Below are positions 12,319-23,400 of a DNA stretch of 64,000 bases, piece by piece (the stretch's first letter is position 1; each line of letters starts with the position of its first letter). The notes beneath the pieces are model-generated. The model was not told the DNA's origin and made no database searches. It worked only from the letters and a program-made list of their open reading frames with translations. The translations under genes and the position numbers were made by a program. Origin of the DNA: Tridacna crocea (lineage: Eukaryota; Mollusca; Bivalvia; Cardiida; Cardiidae). The DNA lies in NCBI GenBank assembly GCA_943736015.1, contig OX031071.1:12062119-12126118 (forward strand), given 5' to 3'.

Positions 12319-12603
12319 GTTGCCAAAGTCGCATTTATAGAAAGGTCAATTTGATAAGTGTAAAATTATTTGTGGTTTAATAAAGAGTTAATACTAAACC
12401 AAATTATAAAATACCTAGACTAGTGAAGGCATCTGCAAAAAAAAACTTGCCATTAAACATGGCTTATTTGGTGATATTTGTGTCTTGAAGGGGAGATAGT
12501 AGAAAAAGGACAAAGTTCTGAGGAAAAACTGGTAATTACTCATTTACAAGAACTTTTCACTTAACAATTCGGTCTTTTAATGATCCTTTACAGGGAACAC
12601 ATT

Positions 12604-12869
12604 TTAACTCTTTACCAAACAACAAAATTTTAGACTGGTCCAAATTGAAAGCACTTGCAGACAACAATGCTGTTTACCAGCATTTTCTCCTTTTCCCATA
12701 ACGTTTTCAAAAGGCCTCTATCCCATGGTCGTAAAAACCAGAGATTGTTTGGGAAAGGAATAATTAAAACATTGTGATAAAAAGAGAAAATGCTGCAGCA
12801 TTTATTTTGTTGTCTGCAAATACTTTTAATCTGGACTAGTCCAAAATTTTGTTGTTTGGTAAGGAGTTA
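12604..12869 (-). mobile_element. Two deletion-derived MITE copies
   Basis: The first (12604-12763) lacks the left core arm; the second (12770-12869) lacks most of the core, with GCTGCAGC left at the junction. Confidence 0.6.
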
Positions 12870-13130
12870 GATGATTCTACGGTGTATGTAAATTATATAC
12901 AGTGTTTTATTCTGCTTTTATTCTGAAATTAGCTGTAGTGGCCTTTTGATGTACATGAAAAACTTTTAGAAACTTATTGATAATAGTGTGTTAGTCTTTA
13001 GATGCATGGATTCTTGCTCTTTTTTTCTTTTAAATTTTATACCAGTAAACTGTTCCACTCGTTCTGACATAATTTTAGACTGCACCAAGTTGAAAGCATT
13101 AAAGTTTTGAAGATGACACATTGAATGTGC

Positions 13131-13650
13131 CTTAACTCTTTACCAAACATCAAAATTTTTGCTTTCCAAAATTCAAAGCATAATTATGCAGATGAAAAAT
13201 TTCATATGGTTCAATAAATGGAATTTGTATGTGAAAGGGAAGAAAGCGATCATTGGAAAAGGAGAAAGTATTGTGGACTAGCATTTTCTCTTTTTCCCAC
13301 AATGTTTTCCAAAGTATGTTCCCTCAGGGTCCCTAACCAATTACTACACAGCAAAATTTTAAACCTATCCAAATTGAAAGCATTTGCAGATGAAAATTTC
13401 AAAGTGGCTCAGATGGTACAAGGTTGCTTTGATAGGGTAGAAAACTGTGGAAAACCCTGAGAAAGAAAGCTTTCGAAAATATTGTGGGAAAAGGAGAAAA
13501 TGCTGGTAACAAGCATTTTCTCCTTTTCCCAGAATGTTTCCCACCCTTTCCAAGTGGAATTTTATCTTTTGATGCACATTTATTTTGTCGTCTGCAAGTG
13601 CTTTCAGTTTGGACCTTTCTGTAATTTTGTAATTCAGTAAAGAGTTAAAA
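13131..13650. mobile_element. Cluster of three fused MITE copies
   Basis: Partial copies in alternating orientation; only the third (core near 13505) has a nearly intact palindrome and a proper right end. Confidence 0.6.
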
Positions 13651-14177
13651 GGATGAAAAACTTGGTTAGAAAAGGAGAATATGGTTTTTATAATTCTTTT
13701 TCTTTTTGTAATTTTTTCTAAAGGCTTCTTACTCAGGGTCATCAGATTTATCATAGATTATTGTTAAGTTAAAAGTAAACAAAAAAATGAAAAAAAAAAA
13801 AAATCTGTAATTGAACCCTTTTCCCATGTTTAGAAGGTAAAAATGTCGTACGATTGAATCCTTTATCAAATGACAAGATATTGGACTGGTCCAAATAGAA
13901 TGCATTTGTAGACAACACATTAAATGTTGTTTAAATGTTCCTTAGATAATGAGTCTATCTTTATAGGGTAGAAAACACATGTGGGAAAAGAAGAAAAAGC
14001 TTATATATGCATTTTCTCTTTTTCCCAGAATGTTTTCTGAAGCATTTTCTGTCAGAGTCTTAAAAAAAACCTCTTGATTGTGTGGTTAAGAGTCAAACCT
14101 CTGTTTTTAGTCACATATCAAAAATTATCCATGTGTCATAATGTTTTTGAATGTAATGTATATTCTCTGTTTTCCAG

Positions 14178-14489
14178 TTCCAGGCTATATGAGCCACTCT
14201 AGTCAATCTCTTACAAATTCAACTAGTCAGAAATCGCCCGACAATCCACCTTTACCCCCAAGGGGCCTAAAGAAACCTCCCCACCCCCTGCCATATGGTA
14301 GCGTCAATAATAACAACAACAACAACAATAGCAATATAAATTTGGGAGGCTCATCAGGGACCACACACATTCGTTCAACATCAGATCCAGAGACAGATAT
14401 TCCATATGTGTTACATAGAAGGACGCCATCAGAACCACCGCCTCGGCCACTGCCATTAGAAGCCCGAAATACAATCAGTATTCCAATAA
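14178..14489 (+). CDS. ASAP1: ASAP-like exon: Ser/Pro/Asn-rich linker
   Basis: Acceptor after a T-rich tract ending ttttccag; donor ataa|gtatga; enters one nucleotide into a codon and leaves at phase 1. It encodes YMSHSSQSLTNS, then proline motifs PPLPPRGLKKPPHPLP, an Asn run made by AAT/AAC repeats (about 14308-14340), and RTPSEPPPRPLPLE. A second AG six bases downstream (14182-14183) is a possible NAGNAG-like alternative acceptor. Confidence 0.75.
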
Positions 14490-17400
14490 GTATGATAGAT
14501 GTCTTTTTCCAGTATTTATGAAGGCTTTCCGTCATTTTTGTATGGCTGTTTTGGAAGAAATAGAGGATATTTGTTGTTTTTAGCTCACCTGAGCACATAG
14601 TGCTCAGGGTGAGCTATTGTGATCGATCGTTGTCCGGCGTCCGTCCGTCCGTCCGTCCGTCCGTGAACAATTACTTAAAAATTCTTCTCCTCTGAAACCG
14701 CCCAACAGATTTCAGTGAAACTTCACAGAAATGATCCTTAGGTGATGCACTTTCAAAATACTTCAAAGATTTGAATTCCATGGAGAATTCTGGTTGCCAT
14801 TGCAACCGAGAGAAAAAACTTTAAAAATCTTCTTGCCCCAAACCGTAAGGGCTAGAGCTCTCATATTTTGCATGTAGCATCATCTAGTGACCCTCTACCA
14901 AAATACTTCAAATTATGGCCCTAGTGTTGAAAATGGCCCTATGTTGTGGGTTCTTGGATTTCACATGGAGATAAAGAAGGAAATCTTTAAAAATTTTCTT
15001 GTCCCAAACCATAAAGGCTAGAGCTCTCATATATGGCATGTAGTATCATCTAGTGGCCCTCTATTAAAATACTTCAAATAATGGCCCTAGTGTAGAAATT
15101 GGCCCTATGTTGTGGGTTCTCGGATTTCACATAGAGATAAAGAAGGAAATCTTTAAAAATCTTCTTGTCCCAAACCGTAAGGGCTAGAGCTTTCATATTT
15201 GGCATGTAGCATCATCTAGTGACCCTCTACCAAAATACTTCAAATTATGGCCCTAGTTTGAAAATGGCCCTATGTTGTGGGTTCTTGGATTTCACATAGA
15301 GATAAAGAAGGAAATCTTTAAAAATCTTCTTGTCCCAAACCATAAGGGCTAGAGCTCTCATATATGGCATGTAGCATCATCTAGTGTCCCTCTACCAAAA
15401 TACTTCAAATTATGGCCGTAGTGTTGAAAATAGCCCTATGTTTTGGGTCCTCAGATTTCACATAATGATAAAGAAGGAAATCTGTAAAAATCTTTTTGTC
15501 CCAAACCTTAAAGGCTAGAGCTTTCATATTTGGCATGTAGCATCATCTAGTGGTGGGGGGGGGGGGTCCCGTTATTCCCATGGCGTACCCCTCCCGCATA
15601 GCAACACATTCTGTGCAGTCTGATCTTGATCTACACTACCTGCAAAAGGTCAGGGAGTTGGGCTTGGCAGCCAAAGGGTTAAAAAGGTGATCTTACAAAT
15701 TTTTTAAAGAAATGAGATGTTTTTTCCCTCATCTGTAAAATTTTCCAAAACGCGATAATTCTATAGTGGCCAAAATGACACATTTCGTTTTTGATAGGGT
15801 AGAAAACTTTGTGGGAAAAGGAGAAAATGCTGGTTACCAGCATTTTCTCCTTTTCCCACAATGTTTTTAAAAGGCTTCTACCTCAGGGTCGTAAAAAGTC
15901 GTCATTGTGTGATAAAGGGTTAAATTAATTGTGAAGCAAGTTGTGATAACTTTTATATATCACTATCAGTGACTTTGTCTTAGAATTGAGCAGTTCGATC
16001 TTTGATCTACAATGTTTGCTTTGCTAAAACACCACAGACAAAAAGCAACCACCAAACTGCAAGTATCTGAATCCTATTCTAGACTGAATATATCCATGGT
16101 TTATTCGTTACTTTAACCCCATACCACACAATGACAAGTTTTAAGATGACCCTGGAGAAAAAGCCTGTTGCAAACATTGTTGGAAAAGGAGAAAATGCTG
16201 GTAACCAGCATTTTCTCCTTTTCCAGCAATGTTTTCTACCCTAGCACAGATAGAAATAATGATTTGAGCTACCTTTTAATTTGTTGTCTATAACCAGCAT
16301 TTACTTTTTTTCCAGCACTGTTATCTACCCTAACAAAGATAAAAATCACACTATACACCTACCTTTAATTTGTCGTCTGCAAATGTTTCAAGTTAGGTTG
16401 ATTACAACTTTATGTAGATAGGTAAAGATATTAACCCTTTCCCAAACAATGCCTGGTTTTTACGGGTCAGGAATAGAAGCCTTTTGAAAACATTGAGGGA
16501 AAAGGAGAAAATGCTGGTAACCAGCATTTTCTCCTTTTCCCACAATATTTTCTACCCTATCATATTGAGAAATCATATTTTTAGCAACTGTTAATTTGTC
16601 ATCTGCAAAATGCTTTCAATTTGGTCTGGTCCAAAATTTGCTGTTTGCGAAAGGGTTAAGGTTAAAATCCTGTTATTATGGCAGAACATGAAACAATACC
16701 ACATGCTATATTTCTTATCGGAATGCTTCTCTTTTTTTCTTTGCAGATAATTTGCCTCCAAAGCCAGTTTTAGAGTAAGTAATCTGCATTCAGTATGATG
16801 TATTAAACCATTACCAAACAATCCCTTGTTATACCGCTGCAAAACGAATGTTTTCGGGGGTATACTGGAATCAGCCTGTCTGTTTGTGTGTCCATCCGTG
16901 TGTCTGTTCATGTGTCCATGCATGTGTCCCTCTGTACAAATTACTAGTAATTGCTTGTTTCTGTCAAAGCACTGGCAGGGTAATGTGATAGCTCTAGTTT
17001 TTACGACCCTGAGATAGAAGCCTTTTGAAACATTGTAGGAAAAGGAGAAAAAATTTTTTTTATTGTTTTACCAATTTTTAGCTCACCTGAGCACGAAGTG
17101 CTCATGGTGAGCTATTGTGATCGTGCTGTGTCCGGCGTCCGTCGTCCGTCGTCCGTCATGCGTCGTGCGTCGTCCGTCGTCAACTTTTTACCTTGTGTAC
17201 GCTCTACAGGCCACAGTTTTGGTCGGATACTCATGAAAGTTGGTCAGGATGTTTGTCTCGATGAAATCTCGGACGAGTTCGAAAATGGGTCATGTGGGGT
17301 CAAAAACTAGGTCACTAGGTCAAATCTTAGAAAAACCTTGTGTACGCTCTAGAGGCCGCATTTTGAGTCGGATACTCATGAAAGATGGTCAGGATGTTTG

Positions 17401-20400
17401 TCTCGATGATATCTCGGACGAGTTCGAAAATGGGTCATGTGGGGTCAAAAACTAGGTCACTAGGTCAAATCTTAGAAAAACCTTGTGTACGCTCTAGAGG
17501 CCGCATTTTCAGTCGGATACTCATGAACGTTGGTCAGGATGTTTGTCTGGATGATATCTCGGACGAGTTCGAAAGTGGGTCACGTGGGGTCAAAAACTAG
17601 GTCACCAGGTCAAATCTTAGAAAAACCTTGTGTACGCTCTAGAGGCCGCATTTTCAGTCGGATACTCATGAAAGTTGGTCAGGATGTTTGTCTCGATGAT
17701 ATCTCGGACGAGTTCGAAAGTGGGTCACGTGGGGTCAAAAACTAGGTCACCAGGTCAAATCTTAGAAAAACCTTGTGTACGCTCTAGAGGCCGCATTTTC
17801 AGTCGGATACTCATGAAAGTTGGTCAGGATGTTTGTCTGGATGATATCTCGGACGAGTTCGAAAGTGGGTCACGTGGGGTCAAAAACTAGGTCACCAGGT
17901 CAAATCTTGGAAAAACCTTGTGTACGCTCTAGAGGCCGCATTTTCCGTCGGATACTCATGAAAGTTGGTCAGGATGTTTGTCTGGATGATATCTCGGACG
18001 AGTTCGAAAGTGGGTCACGTGGGGTCAAAAACTAGGTCACCAGGTCAAATCTTGGAAAAACCTTGTGTACGCTCTAGAGGCCGCATTTTCCGTCGGATAC
18101 TCATGAAAGTTGGTCAGGATGTTTGTCTGGATGATATCTCGGACGAGTTCGAAAGTGGGTCACGTGGGGTCAAAAACTAGGTCACCAGGTCAAATCTTGG
18201 AAAAACCTTGTGTACGCTCTAGAGGCCACATTTTCAGTCGGATACTCATGTAAGTTGGTCAGGATGTTTGTCTGGATGATATCTCGGACGAGATCGAAAG
18301 TGGGTCACGTGGGGTCAAAAACTAGGTCACCAGGTCAAATCTTAGAAAAACCTTTTGTACGCTCTAGAGGCCACATTTTCAGTCGGATACTCATGAAAGT
18401 TGGTCAGGATGTTTGTCTGGATGATATCTCGGACGAGTTCGAAAATGGGTCACGTGGGGTCAAAAACTAGGTCACTAGGTCAAATCTTAGAAAAACCTTT
18501 TGTATGCTCTAGAGGCCACATTTTCAGTCGGATACTTATGAAAGTTGGTCAGGATGTTTGTCTCGATGATATCTCGGACGAGTTTGAAAATGGGTCACAT
18601 GGGGTCAAAAACTAGGTCACTAGGTCAAATCTTAGAAAAACCTTGTGTACGCTCTAGAGGCCACATTTTCAGTTGGATACTCATGAAAGTTGGTCAGAAT
18701 GTTTGTCTTGATGATATCTCAGACAGGTTTGAAAATGGGTCATTGGGGGTTAAAAACTAGGTCACCAGGTCAAATCTTAGAAAAACCTTGTATATGCTCT
18801 GGATGCCACATTTTCAGTCCAACACTCTTGAAAATTAGTCAGAATGTTTGCCTTTATAATATCTTGGATGAGTTTGAAAATGGGTCATGTTGGGTCAAAA
18901 ACTGGGTCAATAGGTCAAATGTTATAAACACCTTTTGTATGCTCTGGAGGACACATTTTCAGTCTGATACTCCTAAAACTTGTTCATAATATTTGTCCTG
19001 GTGATACCTTGAATGAGTTTGAAAATGGGTCATGTGGAGTCAAAAACTAGGTCAATGGGTCAAATATTAGAAAAACCTTGTGTACACTCCAGAGGCTACA
19101 TTTTCTGCCTGATACTCTTCAGACTTGGTCAGAATGTTTGTTTTTGGTGATGTCTCAAAAGAGTTTGATAATGGGTATTTGTCGGGTCCAAAACTAGGTC
19201 ACTTGATGAAATCTTAGAAAAACCTTTTGTACACTGTAGAGGCCACATTTTCAGTCCAATACTCATGAAACTTGGCCAGAATGTTTGTCTTATTGATATC
19301 TCAAAAGTGTTTGATGATGGGTAATGTCTGATAAAAAACTAGGTCACTGGGAAACTAGATGGTGCATGTTTGATCAATAAACTCAGGTGAGCGATTTCAG
19401 GGCCATCATGGCCCTCTTGTTTTTCTTATTATTGACACAGGTCAATTACGTTTTATTTTCCAGCCAAGATAAACCAGCTATCCCACCAAGACCTAGAGCA
19501 ATATCAATTGGTGAAGGTAGGTAGAGCAGATATTTAACTGTTTACCACACGCTTTACTAGTTTTACTATGTAATAATCATATAATGTGATTTGTTAAAAT
19601 AGTTTGTCTATTCTGTAAAAATTTACTGCACATACCCACACACACTTAGTCTAACTTTGCTGTCCCAGTGGCCATTATGGTTTTCTCTAAGATGATCTAT
19701 AGGTATTTTCCTGCAATTATAGTATTCCTTAGCTCCAGATAGAGGGAGTGTTTTTATTTCATAATTGAAAACATTAGTTATTCTCCACTAAACCCTATGT
19801 TATGGGTACTCATTAGAATTGTCTCATCAAGACAATTGTAATGAGTACCCACAACATAGGGTTTGGCAGATTTAGAATGCCATCACTCCCACTTATCTGG
19901 AACTCGGGTATTCTCTAAAATGGGTTGCCATCTATATTAATTATCTACATGATGTTACAGAAAAAAAAGAGAAACCAGCTTGCCCCATACATAGGGAATA
20001 TTACAACAGTTTGCATTCTTGCATGGTTAGATCATGTTGAGGTTTATTGGTAATCCTTTACTTCACAATCTCAACTTTTAGTGACCCGGAAGAAGAAGGC
20101 TTTTGAAAATATTGTGGTAAAAGGACAAAATGCTGGTAACCTCTATTTTTGTCCTTTTCCCTAAATGCTTTCATATATCTTCTTCCTCAAGAGTTTTTAA
20201 AATTCCGGAATGTGTGGTAAAGGGTTAAAGTTAATAGACCGATATGTTTTGTTATTTCAGACAGCAAGCAAGGTGCAGATGTCCCAGATTTAGATGTCCC
20301 TCCCCCAATACCAGCCCCTAGAAAAGTATGGTAACTTAGTCACTTAGGGTCCAGTTTCACAGAAAAAACTTAACCCTTTCCCAAACGACAAACTTTTGGA

Positions 20401-23400
20401 CTGGACCAAATTGAAAGCATTTGCAGACGACAATTCAACTCTTGCTGAAAAGATGATTTCTGTCTATGATAGGGTAGAAAACATTGTGGGAAAAGGAGAA
20501 AATGCTGGTTACCAGCATTTTCTCTTTTTTCCACAATGTTTTCAAAAGGCGACTATTCCAGACCCATAAAAACCAGGGATTGTTTAGGAAAGGGTTAAAT
20601 CTCTTATTTTACTTAAATCAGCTATCAGATTCAGGTTCTAACTTTACTCCTTATCAGATGACAAAGTTTTAGACTTTTCAAAATTGAAAGCATTTGCAGA
20701 CAAGAAAGATAGATGTGACTGAAATGTTTTCCCACAATGTTTTCTATAGATGTCTTTCTCAGGGTCAATCAAAGTCAGGATTTTTTGGTATAGTTAAAGT
20801 TCTATCAAACTGAATATTTTCAGACATGTCCAGATCTAATCCTTTGCAAAAAACCCCCAAAATTTTAGATTGGTCCAAACTGAAAGCACTTGCAGACGAC
20901 AAAATAAACATAACAGAAAAATTGAAACTTGTTTCCAACAGGGAAGGAATTAGTGTAGATAAAGGAGAAAATGCTGGTCAAAGGAGAAAATGCTGGTCAA
21001 AAGGATTCTATCTCAGGGTCGTAAAAACCAGGTATTGTTTGGTAAAGGGTTAAGTATATGGGTATGACAAAATAAATGAGGGTTTAACCCTTTCCTAAAC
21101 AATCCCTGGTTTTTACGGGTCTAGAATAGTAGCCTTTTGAAAACATTGTGGGAAAAGGAGAAAATGCTGGTAACCAGCATTTTCTCCTTTTCCCACAATG
21201 TTTTCTACCCTATCATACTCAGAAATCATCTTTTCAGCAAGAGTTGAATTGTCGTCTGCAAACGCTTTCAATTTAGTCTAGTCCAAAAGATTTTTCGTTT
21301 GGGAAAGTGTTAATAGGATGGGTAGAAAACCTAAAAGGAGAAGTGAGAAGTGAGAAAATGTTGGTTACCATTTTTACCTTTTATAAATTTTCTACATACC
21401 CAAGGACAATTCTACCCCATGACAGAATTGATTTGTAGACAAAGCATTTTTTTATGGATCCATAATTAATAGCTTGGCTATTTTAACCCATTACCAAACA
21501 ACAGAATTTTAGACTGGTCCAAATTAAAAGCATTTGCAGACGACAAAATAAAATTGACCGAAAATTTGAAATTTGTTTTGTGAAGGGTGGAAAACATTGT
21601 GGGAAAAGGAGAAAATGCTGTTTACCAGCATTTTCTTCTTTTCCCACAATGTTTCCTAAAGGCTTCCTTCTCAGGGGCGTCAGAAGTAGGGATTGTGTGG
21701 TAATGGGTTAAGAGAAAACACGATACATCACAATTGATAAATCAAATGTGCCTCATTTGATGAAATTTGTGTCTAAATGGGTAGAAAATATTTTGGGATT
21801 ATCATTGCCCTGGTATAGTTATTTGTGTTTTGTAGAAAACTGACACTTTATCAATATCTGTGTTATCCGGGTAATTGAAGACATTTACTTCAGACTTAAA
21901 TTAACACTTTACAACATGATCCCGACTTTTGACAACCATGAGAAAGAAAGTCTTTGAAAATATTGTGGTAAAAAGAAAAAAAAGTTGGTAACAAGCATTT
22001 TATCCTTTTCCCACAATGTTTTTCTACCCTTCACAAAACAAATTTCAAATTTTCACATTTATTTTGTCATCTGCAAATGCTTTCAATTTGGACAAGTAAA
22101 AAATTTTGTCATTTGGTAAAGAGTTAAAAAGGAAAACCAGTGCAACAGGAGCATGTATGTAAACATTTCTGATGTTATGCTGCTTTCTTTCACTCTCTTG
22201 CACTCCGGATCATTACATTCACCTCTGTAGTGGGCTCAGAAAGTAGCCCGTCATTACGTCATATTTTTGTCACATGACCATAACTCAAAATGGCTACACA
22301 AACGCCGGTAAAAGAAAGACCAATATCGATAGTTTCGTGTGTTGTTCAAACAGCATGGGACCAATCAGACTTAGTGATAGGAAATGAACAAAAGAAGGAT
22401 TTTCTGAAAAGCCTAAATATCTTTAAAGGACGATAACTTGATTTTTAATCGTACAAACTTAGATCCAGCGGTGTGTCAAAGCAGTTGTCATCATTCATGG
22501 ACGCAGCCATTTTTGTTAAAATCGGCGTAAGATTCTGAAAAGTGAAGAGGCTCGAAAAAAATAGTTCCATTTTATACAGGTAAACTCATCAGTTTGAACG
22601 CACCTATAATGTATTCAGAATCATATTTCCTTTGTCTAACTTACAATTTTACATATGAAACAGCTAAACAGTAACAAAACATCTTTTCCACGGTTTGACA
22701 AGATTCTTGTCATTTAGCCCATCGCAGAGATGTATGTGAGGTAACGAACGACAACTCTGCTCTGAGATTGGCTTTCTTTGTGTCAAATTTTCAGTAAAAG
22801 CAACTGCAGCCATAAAATTGTCAGCCTAATGTGGTACTCTTATTTTTACTTACATATTTCAGGCCAAAAAACCAACTTTCCGCCGCTGTGAAGCAATGTA
22901 CGACTGTGATGCAGACAATGAAGATGAACTCACGTTTAGAGAAGGGGAGGTAATCATTTTAATACGAGAAGAGGAAGAGGAGTGGTGGGTAAGTCAGCTA
23001 TGCAGCTTGTCGAGTGTAGCCCTTCACCATACAAACCCAAATTTAAATGACCCTGAAAGTAAAGGGTTTTGTTTTAGAAAAAAAGTGCTGAATTATTGTC
23101 GTAGTCATGTTGTTGTCTGTGTTGTCATGGTGATGAAAAATCATTGATACTTTTTGATATCTCTGTCATTACTTTTCATTACTTTACCCTTATTCTGCTT
23201 AATAACTTGACCTTTTCCCAAACAACAAACTTTTAGACCAGTCCAAAATGAAAGCACTTGCAGACGACAAAATAATGTTACTAGAAAATAGAAATTAGGG
23301 ATGGCAACAAGTAACCAGTTAACCAAGTACTCGATTGAACGTCCGAGTATCGGTTACAGAAATTGGCACTTGAGTACTCGGTATTTTTAAAAAAAAATGT

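Noticed and set aside
17240..18989. Series of 71-codon ORFs (MVRMFVWMISRTSSK... type) repeated every 145 bp
   Set aside because: They are the same frame of a 145-bp minisatellite overlapping from unit to unit; no promoter, splice or family signal supports translation.
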